Of a stretch of DNA of 64,000 bases, positions 33,355 to 40,278 are shown piece by piece. Position 1 is the stretch's first letter; every line of letters begins with the position of its first letter. This DNA comes from Nonomuraea gerenzanensis (GTDB lineage: Bacteria > Actinomycetota > Actinomycetes > Streptosporangiales > Streptosporangiaceae), in NCBI RefSeq assembly GCF_020215645.1, contig NZ_CP084058.1:7316001-7380000 (forward strand), in the 5' to 3' direction. The notes beneath the pieces were generated by a model that saw nothing but the letters and a program-made list of their open reading frames with translations, searched no databases and was not told the DNA's origin. The position numbers and the translations under genes are program-made.

Positions 33355-34101
33355 ATGCCCGGCACACTCGGACTCATCGGCAGCGGAATGATCGGCACCT
33401 CCCTGGCCCGCCTGGCCGTCGCGGCGGGCCTGGAGGTGATCCTCAGCAACTCCAGAGGCCCGCAGACCCTCGCCGCCCTGGTCGCCGGCCTGGGCGGGCG
33501 CGCCCGCGCGGCCACCCCGGCGCAGGCGGCGCGCGCCGCCGACCTGGTGGTGGCGGCCATCCCGCTGAAGTCCTTCGCACGGCTGCCCGCCGAAGCGCTG
33601 GCCGGCAGGACGGTGCTGGACACGGCCAACTACTACCCCGAGCGCGACGGCCACCTGCCCGAGCTGGACGCGGGCGAGCTGACCTCCAGCGCCCTGCTGC
33701 AACGCCACCTCGCCCGCTCGCACGTGGTCAAGGCGTTCAACACCATCACCCCGCACCAGCTCCGCACCCTGGCCAGACCGTCGGGCGCGCCGGACCGCAG
33801 CGCCCTGCCGATCGCGGGCGACGACGCGGGGGCCAAGGCGGCGGCCACCCGGCTGCTGGACATGCTCGGCTTCGACGCGGTGGACCTCGGCCCGCTCGCC
33901 GAGAGCTGGCGCAGCGAGCCGGACACCCCGGTCTACGTCCGGCCCTATCTCGGCGACGTGCCCGCCATGAACGTCGCCGACTTCCTCGCCTGGACCTCCC
34001 GGACACCCGGCGTGGCCGTGCCCGCGGCGCGGGTCCGCGAGCTGGCCGGGACCGCGGTGCGCCGGCCGGCGGGCGCGGCCCGCCTGCCGAGCGAGGGCTG
34101 A
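33355..34101 (+). CDS. NADPH-dependent F420 reductase-like NAD(P)-binding oxidoreductase
   Basis: 248 residues. GLIGSGMIGTSLARLA is a Rossmann GxGxxG motif, and VVAAIPLKS, VLDTANYYPERDG and VVKAFNTI are signature segments of the F420-reductase/COG2085 family, which passes hydride between NADPH and F420 or reduces small carbonyls. ATG 33355 has AAAGGGA about 9 bases before. It probably responds to the divergent XRE regulator. It converges on the ThuA gene 8 bp away. Substrate not proven. Confidence 0.85.
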   Translation: MPGTLGLIGSGMIGTSLARLAVAAGLEVILSNSRGPQTLAALVAGLGGRARAATPAQAARAADLVVAAIPLKSFARLPAEALAGRTVLDTANYYPERDGHLPELDAGELTSSALLQRHLARSHVVKAFNTITPHQLRTLARPSGAPDRSALPIAGDDAGAKAAATRLLDMLGFDAVDLGPLAESWRSEPDTPVYVRPYLGDVPAMNVADFLAWTSRTPGVAVPAARVRELAGTAVRRPAGAARLPSEG

Positions 34102-34109
34102 ACCGCGCC

Positions 34110-35051
34110 TCAGCGGCAGAAGGGGGCCATCCCGAGCACGGACTTGACGCCGCCGAGCAGGTGCTGGAGGAAGTGCTGGTCGCCCTCCATGGGCTCGTCG
34201 GTCCAGGCCTTGACGTCGTGGCCGAGGGTGGTCAGCCACGCCTTGCCGCCGTCGTAGTACTGGCACCAGCTCACCGGATGGTGCTCGCCGTGGCCGGGGT
34301 GGCCGAGGTTGCCGCGCACGCCCTGCGGCAGGGTGGACTCGTCCACCTCGGCCAGCACGCGGACGCGGGTGGGCGCGGGGACGAGGTTGTACCACTCGTC
34401 GGCGAAGGCCCAGGTTCTGGGCAGGCCCTGGGTGGAGGCGTCGCGGCGGTTGACGGTGACGACGGTGCCGGGCTGGTTGGCGCCGTGGTCGTAGAAGTTG
34501 GCGTTGCCGAGCAGGCCCTCGTACCAGGGCCAGTTGTACTCGGTGCCGAAGGCGTTGTGCACGCCGACGAAGCCGCCGCCGGCGCGGATGTACTGGCGCA
34601 GCGCGGTCTGGGCGGCGTCGTCGAGGGTGTCGCGCGTGGTGCTGAGGAACATCACGGCGTTGTAGCCGAGCAGGCGGCCGGCCGAGGAGAGCTGGGTGAC
34701 GTCCTCGGTGTAGTCGACGGCGAAGCCGTGCTCCTGGCCCAGCTTGAGCACCGCTTTGACGGCGACGTTGTTGTCATTGAGCGGCGGGTTGAGCCCGGGG
34801 GCGAGCGGGGTGCCGAGGTGGGCGTGGCGGGGGCCGGCGGTGCGGCTGTAGACGAGCAGCTTGTAGCCCTTGGCCGGCTCGAAGTTGCCCCAGTCGTGGT
34901 AGCAGCGGGGGTCGGTGCCCCGGCAGACGCCGTAGTCGGGGTCTCCGAGGTTCTGTGCCGGCGGCGGGGAGGCGGCGGAGCTGGGTGCGGTGGCGGTCAG
35001 CAGCAGGAGCGCTGCTCCGGTGGCGGCGGCGATGGAGAGTTTGCTGCGCAT
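34110..35051 (-). CDS. secreted ThuA-domain (trehalose-utilisation-like) protein
   Basis: 313 residues with a Sec signal peptide (SKLSIAAATGAALLLL, cleavage near residue 27). The body has YKLLVYSRTAG, YNAVMFLSTTRDTLDD, GGGFVGVHNAFGTEYNWPWY and AWLTTLGHD, all typical of ThuA, a glutamine-amidotransferase-like fold without a proven reaction in most members and often linked to sugar or keto-sugar metabolism. ATG 35051 follows GAGGTG. It shares its upstream region with the divergent PQQ dehydrogenase, including the operator-like palindrome at 35070-35086, so both are probably under the same repressor. Confidence 0.88.
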   Translation of the reverse strand: MRSKLSIAAATGAALLLLTATAPSSAASPPPAQNLGDPDYGVCRGTDPRCYHDWGNFEPAKGYKLLVYSRTAGPRHAHLGTPLAPGLNPPLNDNNVAVKAVLKLGQEHGFAVDYTEDVTQLSSAGRLLGYNAVMFLSTTRDTLDDAAQTALRQYIRAGGGFVGVHNAFGTEYNWPWYEGLLGNANFYDHGANQPGTVVTVNRRDASTQGLPRTWAFADEWYNLVPAPTRVRVLAEVDESTLPQGVRGNLGHPGHGEHHPVSWCQYYDGGKAWLTTLGHDVKAWTDEPMEGDQHFLQHLLGGVKSVLGMAPFCR

Positions 35052-35069
35052 GGGCACCTCACACAGGTC

Positions 35070-35105
35070 GATCCACTAGGTGGATCAAACGGTCCACTCG
35101 GGGGC
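35070..35105. promoter_or_regulatory. IclR-type operator pair A upstream of the ThuA gene
   Basis: GATCCACTAGGTGGATC (35070-35086) is a perfect palindrome of the form TCCRC-N3-GYGGA centred at 35078. A degenerate partner, TCCAC-TCG-GGGGC, is centred at 35099, exactly 21 bp away. The same motif and the same 21-bp spacing recur at 35181/35202 and around the iclR gene. Confidence 0.6.
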
Positions 35106-35141
35106 TTGAGCGTAACTGCGGATCTTCGTGGCGACAAGCTC

Positions 35142-35171
35142 TTGCCTTCACTCCGGGAAGGGACTTAAGGT
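35142..35171 (+). promoter_or_regulatory. promoter of the first PQQ dehydrogenase
   Basis: TTGCCT (35142-35147) and TAAGGT (35166-35171) are separated by 18 bp. The predicted start near 35178 falls on the first of two operator palindromes, so a bound repressor would block initiation. Confidence 0.5.
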
Positions 35172-35174
35172 GCG

Positions 35175-35211
35175 TCCGTCGTACGGATCCAGTGGTCCGC
35201 TAGGCGGACCA
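35175..35211. promoter_or_regulatory. IclR-type operator pair B upstream of the PQQ dehydrogenase
   Basis: TCCGT-CGT-ACGGA (35175-35187, centre 35181) and TGGTCCGCTAGGCGGACCA (35193-35211, centre 35202) are perfect palindromes 21 bp apart, immediately downstream of the -10 box. The second has 8-bp arms, the strongest site of the set. Confidence 0.65.
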
Positions 35212-35222
35212 CCGAAAGTTTG

Positions 35223-37361
35223 GTGCCAGTGGAACGACGAAACTTCCTCCTCGGCGCGGCAGCCACGCTGACCGCCTCCGCCACGATCACCGAGCCCGCC
35301 CAGGCGCAGCCGCAGCCGCTGGAGCGGCAGCCCGCCTCCCTCGGCGTGACGGGCAAGGACTTCCCCAAGGTCTGCGGCAACCTGGCCAACACCAACTACT
35401 CCCCGCTCCACCAGATCAACGCCCGCACGGTGCGGCGGCTCGGCGGCGCCTGGCACGTCAACCTGGAGGGCGGCAGCACCTCGGCCGCGCAGCAGAGCAC
35501 CTGCGTGGTGCAGAACGGCGTCCTGTACGTCCAGACCACCCAGCAGAACGTCTTCGCCGTGGACGGCAGGACCGGCGCGGTCAAGTGGAAGACCAACCTG
35601 GGCACGAAGCAGACGAACATGCGCGGCGTCGCGCTGGGCGAGGGCCTGGTCTTCTCCACCTCCGGCGCCAACATCGTCTACGCGCTGAGGCAGGACACCG
35701 GCGAGATCGCCTGGCAGCGGCAGCTCATCACCGACGGCGAGGGCGGCGGCGACACCGGCGGCTGCGACCCGCAGAACGGCCAGTGCGGCGGCCTGACCGG
35801 CACCCTGGCCGGGGCCGTCGTCTACTGGGACGGGCTCATCTACGTCGGCATGCAGGGCAGCACCGGCGGCGCGCGCGGCCGGGCGTACGCACTGAAGGCC
35901 GGCACCGGCGAGGTCGCCTGGACGTTCTGGTCGTGCCCCGGCGAGGGCCAGTTCGGCAACGACACCTGGGAGGGCGAGTCCTGGAAGACCGGCGGCGCGG
36001 TGCCGTGGATCCACCCGGCGGTGGACCCGGACCTCGGGCTGGTCTACTGGACGTTCGGCGGCTCCTACCCGCGCCTGGACGGCGCCACCCGGGGCGGCGA
36101 CAACCTGTTCGCCAACTCGATCGTGGCCATCGACGCCAAGACCGGCACGCGCAAGTGGCACTTCCAGTCGGTGCACCACGACATCTGGGACCTCGACAAC
36201 GTCATGGCCCCGGTGCTGGTGGACGTCAAGGTCAAGGGCCGCCTGCGCAAGGCCGTCGTGTACGGCAGCAAGGTCGGCATGTTCTACATCCTCGACCGGG
36301 AGAGCGGCGAGCCGCTGCACGGCATGGAGGAGCGGCCCGTCCCGCAGAACGCCCAGCAGAAGACGGCGGCCACGCAGCCGTTCCCCGGCGGGGAGCCGTT
36401 CATCACGCAGGCTCCCGAGTTCGGCAAGGCCACCCGGCCGGTGCCGTTCTACGCCTGGGGCGGCCTGTACACGCCGCACTGGGACCGGGCGACGATCATC
36501 TTCCCCGGCGCGGGCGGCGGCGCCGACTGGGCGCACCTGTCGTACAACCCGCACACGGGCTGGATCTACGTCGGCTACGGCCTGATCAACTCCGGCTTCT
36601 CCAACAGCCGCGACGGCCGCGTCAACACCTCCCGGCCGCTCGGCGAGTACTTCGCGGGCGGCATCGCGGCGGTCGACCCGCGCACCAACACCCCGGTGTG
36701 GACGCTGGACCGGGAGTGGTCGCTCGCGCACGGCAACGGCATCCTGACCACGGCGGGGCGGGTGATGTTCCAGGGCGGCCCCGACGGGGTGCTGCACGCG
36801 ATGGACGACACCGACGGCCGCGTCCTGTGGAGCTTCCAGTGCGGCGCCGGGGTGCACACCAGCCCGATCAGCTACGAGATCGACGGCGAGCAGTACGTCG
36901 CGGTGCTGGCGGGCGGCAACGGCCTGCCCTACCCGGACATCCCCAGGGGCGACCACCTGTGGGCGTTTAAGCTCGGCGGCAAGGTGCCGCCCGCCGCCAC
37001 GCCGACGCCCCCGAAGAAGCGCAACGACATCAGGGCGGCGGCCGTCACCGGCCTGTCCACAGTCACGCTCGGCCGGGTCTGGGACGCGGCGGGCCAGCGG
37101 CCCGGCGCCACCGAGAACACCGTCGCGCAGAACGCCATGTCGCCGCAGCACCTGCGCGTGCCCAAGGGCACGACGGTCACCTTCGTCAACCCGGCCGACA
37201 ACGCGAGCGCACACGCCGCCGTCTCGTTCTTCGAGTACGAGTTCGACACCGGCGTCCTGATGCCCGGCCAGTCGTTCACCCACACCTTCGACACCCCGGG
37301 CGAGTACTTCTACAACGACGCGATCTACCCGCAGAACACCGGCAAGATCGTCGTCTTCTGA
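35223..37361 (+). CDS. secreted PQQ-dependent (quinoprotein) alcohol dehydrogenase-like protein with C-terminal cupredoxin-like domain
   Basis: 712 residues. ERRNFLLGAAATL is a twin-arginine signal. An eight-bladed beta-propeller (about 50-590) has repeated W-docking segments such as GTREV/GTRKWHFQ-type AxDxxTG blades (AVDGRTGAVKW, ALRQDTGEIAWQ, AIDAKTGTRKWHF), VQTTQQNVFAV and WDLDNVMAPVL, typical of quinoproteins. A cupredoxin-like domain (about 615-712; VPKGTTVTFVNPADN, PGEYFYNDAIYP) follows. The copper-ligand cysteine normally found after PGxYxYxC is an Asn/Asp pair here, so copper binding is doubtful. GTG 35223 is chosen (GAAAG 4 bases before); TTG 35220 and GTG 35229 are possible. Likely oxidises an alcohol or polyol outside the cell. 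Confidence 0.85.
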   Translation: MPVERRNFLLGAAATLTASATITEPAQAQPQPLERQPASLGVTGKDFPKVCGNLANTNYSPLHQINARTVRRLGGAWHVNLEGGSTSAAQQSTCVVQNGVLYVQTTQQNVFAVDGRTGAVKWKTNLGTKQTNMRGVALGEGLVFSTSGANIVYALRQDTGEIAWQRQLITDGEGGGDTGGCDPQNGQCGGLTGTLAGAVVYWDGLIYVGMQGSTGGARGRAYALKAGTGEVAWTFWSCPGEGQFGNDTWEGESWKTGGAVPWIHPAVDPDLGLVYWTFGGSYPRLDGATRGGDNLFANSIVAIDAKTGTRKWHFQSVHHDIWDLDNVMAPVLVDVKVKGRLRKAVVYGSKVGMFYILDRESGEPLHGMEERPVPQNAQQKTAATQPFPGGEPFITQAPEFGKATRPVPFYAWGGLYTPHWDRATIIFPGAGGGADWAHLSYNPHTGWIYVGYGLINSGFSNSRDGRVNTSRPLGEYFAGGIAAVDPRTNTPVWTLDREWSLAHGNGILTTAGRVMFQGGPDGVLHAMDDTDGRVLWSFQCGAGVHTSPISYEIDGEQYVAVLAGGNGLPYPDIPRGDHLWAFKLGGKVPPAATPTPPKKRNDIRAAAVTGLSTVTLGRVWDAAGQRPGATENTVAQNAMSPQHLRVPKGTTVTFVNPADNASAHAAVSFFEYEFDTGVLMPGQSFTHTFDTPGEYFYNDAIYPQNTGKIVVF

Positions 37362-37365
37362 GAGC

Positions 37366-37391
37366 GGAGCCCCGCCGGCCGGCGGGGCTCC
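37366..37391. terminator. bidirectional terminator between PQQ dehydrogenase and citryl-CoA-lyase-like genes
   Basis: A perfect 26-bp palindrome (GGAGCCCCGCCGG and its complement) fills the 31 bp between two convergent stop codons. A stem this strong can stop transcription from either side even without a U-tract. Confidence 0.75.
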
Positions 37392-37392
37392 C

Positions 37393-38181
37393 TCACAGCC
37401 AGGTCGGCAGGATGGACGGCGGGATCGGCCCCTTGTTGCGCCGCCCCTGCCCGCTCTCCTCCCAGGCGTGGGCCAGGATTCCCACGGAGCGGCTGAGCAC
37501 GAACAGCCCGCGCGCCAGCGGCGCGGGGAAGCCCAGCTCGGCGTAGACCACGGCGGTCGCCCCGTCGATGTTCATGGGCACGGGCGCGATCAGCCGCTCG
37601 ATCTCGATCGCGGCCCGCAGGTGCGCGCCCGCCACCACCCCGTCGGCGACCGCCTGCGACACGAGGCCGAGCAGCGGGTCGCGGCGCGGATCGCGGGTGT
37701 GGAAGCGGTGCCCGAAGCCGGGCAGGTACTTGTCGCGGGCGCGCCAGCGCGCCACCACGGCCGCCGCGCCCCCGTCGGCGGAGTCACCGCCGCCTGAGCC
37801 GCCGCCCGGCCCGCCCTGGGCGGCCACCTCCTCCAGCAGCCGGACGCACTGCTCGCCCGCGCCGCCGTGCACGTCCCCGAGCAGGTTCACCCCGGTGGCC
37901 ACGGCGTTGTTCAGCCCCACCCCGCACGTGACGGCCATCCGCGCGACGGCGATGGACGGCGCGTGCGGCCCGTGGTCGACCGACGAGACGAGCGCCGCCT
38001 CCAGCAGCGCCGCCTGGCGCGGGCCGGGGCGCTCGCCGCGCAGCATCAGCCAGATCAGCTCGGCGAAGCCGATCCGCCCGATGAGGTCCTGGACCGGCTG
38101 CCCGCGCAGCTCGATGACGTCGGGCTCCACCCTCGACACGGCGGTGCCCCACCAGTCGGCCGCGGCCTCCCGCCCGCTCAC
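37393..38181 (-). CDS. citrate-synthase-like / citryl-CoA lyase family protein
   Basis: 262 residues, much shorter than citrate synthase (about 430), as in citryl-CoA-lyase-type proteins. Visible family segments are LIGRIGFAELIWLMLRGERP, ALVSSVDHGPHAPS (substrate His), LLGDVHGGAGEQC (second His), PGFGHRFHTRDPR (Gly-His plus Arg) and NIDGATAVVYAELGFP (catalytic Asp). These enzymes cleave or form citryl-CoA-type thioesters. GTG 38181 overlaps the CoA-transferase stop by 4 bases, so the two act together: activation of an acid to its CoA ester, then C-C cleavage is the logical reading (inference). Confidence 0.82.
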   Translation of the reverse strand: MSGREAAADWWGTAVSRVEPDVIELRGQPVQDLIGRIGFAELIWLMLRGERPGPRQAALLEAALVSSVDHGPHAPSIAVARMAVTCGVGLNNAVATGVNLLGDVHGGAGEQCVRLLEEVAAQGGPGGGSGGGDSADGGAAAVVARWRARDKYLPGFGHRFHTRDPRRDPLLGLVSQAVADGVVAGAHLRAAIEIERLIAPVPMNIDGATAVVYAELGFPAPLARGLFVLSRSVGILAHAWEESGQGRRNKGPIPPSILPTWL

Positions 38182-39335
38182 GACGCCGCCTCGAACTCGG
38201 CGTTGTGCTCACCCAGCAGCGGGGCGGCCCCGCGCGGGCGCAGCGCGACGCCGTCCACGACCACGCCGTTGCCCGCCACGGTGACCTGCCGCTCCCCCGA
38301 CCCGGGGAACGGCACCTCCGTCAGGAAGCCGCGGTGGCGTACCTGATCGAGGGCGAGCGCCTGCGGGACGGTGAGGATGCGGGCGGCGGGCACCCCTTCG
38401 GCGGCGAGGAGCTCCTCCCACTCCAGCGCGGTCTTGGCCCGCAGCGCCTGGTTGAGCTCCTGGTTGAGGGCCTGCCGGTGGGTCTTGCGCGACTCCCGCT
38501 CGGCGAAGCGGGGGTCGGCGGGCAGGTCGGGCCGACCGACGAGCCGGCACAGCGTCTCGAACTGGGCCTGCTGGTTGGCGGCGATGTTGAGCGGCCCGTC
38601 GGCGGTCTCGAACGTGCCGGACGGGGCGGCGGTGGCGTTCTGGTCGCCCATCGGCTCCGGCTCGACGCCGCTGACCAGGTAGTTGGAGACCGTCCAGCCC
38701 ATCGCGGAGATCGACGCCTCCAGCATGGACAGGTCCAGGAAGCAGCCGCGCCCGGTGCGGTGCCGCCCGGCCAGCGCGGCGGAGACCGCCAGCGCGGCCA
38801 TCAGCCCGCCGATCGTGTCGCAGATGGGGAAGCCCACCCGCAGCGGGGCCGTGTCGGGGGTGCCGGTGACGCTCATCATGCCGGACAGCCCCTGCACGAT
38901 CTGGTCGTAGGCGGGCGCGCCGCTCATCGGGCCGCTCTGCCCGAAGCCGGAGATGGCGCAGTAGACGAGGCCGGGGTTCAGCTCGCGCAGGCGGTCCCAG
39001 CCGTAGCCGAGCCTGGCCAGCACCCCGGCGCGGAAGTTCTCCAGCAGGACGTCGGCGCCGGCGAGCATCGACTCGAACGCGGCCCGCCCGTCCGGGCTCT
39101 TCAGGTCCAGCTCGACCGACTTCTTGCCGGCGTTCTGGGCCAGGAAGGAGGCGCCCAGCCTGGCCTGGTTGAGCCCGGGGTCGGGGCCGAGCCGCCGGGC
39201 GAGATCCCCGGCCCCGGGCAGCTCCACCTTGACCACCTCCGCGCCGAACAACATCAGCTGATAACTGCAGTACGGCCCGGCCAGAACGTTGGTCAGGTCC
39301 ACGACCTTGACGCCGTCCAGTGGCAACTGCTGCAT
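38178..39335 (-). CDS. type III CoA-transferase (CaiB/BaiF family)
   Basis: 385 residues. VVDLTNVLAGPYCSYQL and GAEVVKVE form the N-terminal CoA-binding fold. Catalytic Asp lies in APAYDQIVQGLSG (about 150), and LLGEHNAE near the C terminus is a family mark. It transfers CoA between carboxylates such as succinyl-CoA and an organic acid. The gene lies directly ahead of the citryl-CoA-lyase-like gene and 15 bp behind iclR, giving a small operon iclR-CoA-transferase-lyase. The acid substrate is not evident. Confidence 0.88.
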   Translation of the reverse strand: MQQLPLDGVKVVDLTNVLAGPYCSYQLMLFGAEVVKVELPGAGDLARRLGPDPGLNQARLGASFLAQNAGKKSVELDLKSPDGRAAFESMLAGADVLLENFRAGVLARLGYGWDRLRELNPGLVYCAISGFGQSGPMSGAPAYDQIVQGLSGMMSVTGTPDTAPLRVGFPICDTIGGLMAALAVSAALAGRHRTGRGCFLDLSMLEASISAMGWTVSNYLVSGVEPEPMGDQNATAAPSGTFETADGPLNIAANQQAQFETLCRLVGRPDLPADPRFAERESRKTHRQALNQELNQALRAKTALEWEELLAAEGVPAARILTVPQALALDQVRHRGFLTEVPFPGSGERQVTVAGNGVVVDGVALRPRGAAPLLGEHNAEFEAAS

Positions 39336-39350
39336 GCACGCTCCATTGAG

Positions 39351-40124
39351 TCAAGTCAGAGGATGGTCGAACCCGCGCTCCGACATCCGCTTGGCCGCCT
39401 CGCGCAGATCCGCGGCGAACTCCCCGACGCGGTCGGCGGTGAAGCGGACGGTGGGGCCGCTCAGCGTCAGCGCCGCCACGGGCGCCCGCAGGCCGGTGGC
39501 CACCGGGACGGCGACCGCGGACAGGCCCGGCTCGCGTTCGCCGTGGCTGGCCGCGTACCCGTCGTGCGCCGCCTGCCCGGCCCACGCCCGCAGCGTCACC
39601 ACGTGGGCCTCGCCGTACGGGGAGGAGCGGGCCACCCGTTCGAGCAGCCGCTCCGGCGCCCCGATCAGCAGGACCTTCGAGGAGGCGCCCGCCCACAGGG
39701 GCAGCTCGTCGCCGACGCGCACCACGTGGCGCAGCGGCTGCGGGCTCTCCTGCTGGGCGATGCAGATGCGGCGCACGTCGCGCGGCACGTAGAGGTTGAC
39801 GGTCTCCCTGTGCCGCGCCCCCAGCCCGCGCATGAGCTGCACGGTCTCCGGCGGCAGCTCCCACGCCGAGCGGGCCAGGTGCGCCCAGCGCCACAGCGCC
39901 GGGCCGGCCGTGAACCCCTTGGGCGTGGCCCACAGCAGCCCCAGGTGCTCCAGGGTCTGCAGCAGGCGCAGCGCCGTGGTCTTGGCCAGGCCCGTCTCCT
40001 CGACGACCTCGCGGATCGTCAGCGTCCGCCGGTCCTCGGTGAGCAGCGTGAGGATGTCGAACGCGCGCTGGACGCTGCGCACACCCCCGCCCTCCCCCGG
40101 CTCCGCGGGAATGTTCGAAGGCAT
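39351..40124 (-). CDS. IclR family transcriptional regulator
   Basis: 257 residues. A winged helix-turn-helix (LTIREVVEETGLAKTTALRL, about 33-52) is followed by the IclR effector domain (VNLYVPRDVRRICIAQQES, LPLWAGASSKVLL and AVAVPVATGLRAPVAALTLSG). ATG 40124 is six bases after TAGCGT (40131-40136) with no ribosome site, so a leaderless mRNA is likely. One candidate operator (40145-40157) covers its own promoter. The same palindromes occur 5 kb away at the PQQ dehydrogenase and ThuA promoters, so it probably governs all these genes. Effector unknown. Confidence 0.9.
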   Translation of the reverse strand: MPSNIPAEPGEGGGVRSVQRAFDILTLLTEDRRTLTIREVVEETGLAKTTALRLLQTLEHLGLLWATPKGFTAGPALWRWAHLARSAWELPPETVQLMRGLGARHRETVNLYVPRDVRRICIAQQESPQPLRHVVRVGDELPLWAGASSKVLLIGAPERLLERVARSSPYGEAHVVTLRAWAGQAAHDGYAASHGEREPGLSAVAVPVATGLRAPVAALTLSGPTVRFTADRVGEFAADLREAAKRMSERGFDHPLT

Positions 40125-40130
40125 GGCCGT

Positions 40131-40136
40131 ACGCTA
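40131..40136 (-). promoter_or_regulatory. -10 box (TAGCGT) of iclR
   Basis: TAGCGT on the minus strand followed by six bases and ATG 40124. The only ATG in the leaderless set of this window; no ribosome site is present. Confidence 0.4.
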
Positions 40137-40144
40137 ACACCGAG

Positions 40145-40178
40145 TCCGCATAGCGGTCCATACGCTCCACCAAGCGGA
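40145..40178. promoter_or_regulatory. IclR-type operator pair C upstream of iclR
   Basis: TCCGC-ATA-GCGGT (40145-40157, centre 40151) and TCCAC-CAA-GCGGA (40166-40178, centre 40172) share the TCCRC-N3-GYGGA pattern and are 21 bp apart. The first overlaps the iclR -35/spacer region, suggesting autoregulation. Confidence 0.6.
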
Positions 40179-40191
40179 TTGCCCGGCACTC

Positions 40192-40221
40192 TTGCCATAA
40201 CCTTCGCCGGGCTCATACCGT
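40192..40221 (+). promoter_or_regulatory. promoter of the aldehyde dehydrogenase-TPP enzyme operon
   Basis: TTGCCA (40192-40197) and TACCGT (40216-40221) with an 18-bp spacer. The layout mirrors the PQQ dehydrogenase promoter at 35142-35171. The start near 40228 touches the next operator. Confidence 0.5.
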
Positions 40222-40228
40222 GAGGCAA

Positions 40229-40262
40229 TCCACAGTGCGGATTATCAGAACCGCTGAGCGGA
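40229..40262. promoter_or_regulatory. IclR-type operator pair D upstream of the aldehyde dehydrogenase
   Basis: TCCAC-AGT-GCGGA (40229-40241, centre 40235, extended by AA/TT arms) and ACCGC-TGA-GCGGA (40250-40262, centre 40256) are again 21 bp apart. They are in phase with pair C: the inner centres 40172 and 40235 are 63 bp (3 x 21) apart. Confidence 0.62.
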
Positions 40263-40278
40263 TTCAGTGGGAGTCATC

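Noticed and set aside
36900..37361. The C-terminal domain of the PQQ dehydrogenase initially read as a functional blue-copper domain.
   Set aside because: The Cys expected after the PGEYxY motif is missing here and in the paralogue, so copper binding cannot be claimed.
37366..37391. The 26-bp palindrome considered as an operator.
   Set aside because: It sits between two convergent stop codons and does not match the TCCRC-N3-GYGGA pattern, so a bidirectional terminator is the simpler reading.
38209..40223. Long frames on both strands opposite iclR and the CoA-transferase gene.
   Set aside because: Composition is Arg/Ala/Gly-rich without domain motifs; the minus-strand CoA-transferase and IclR proteins carry their catalytic and DNA-binding motifs.
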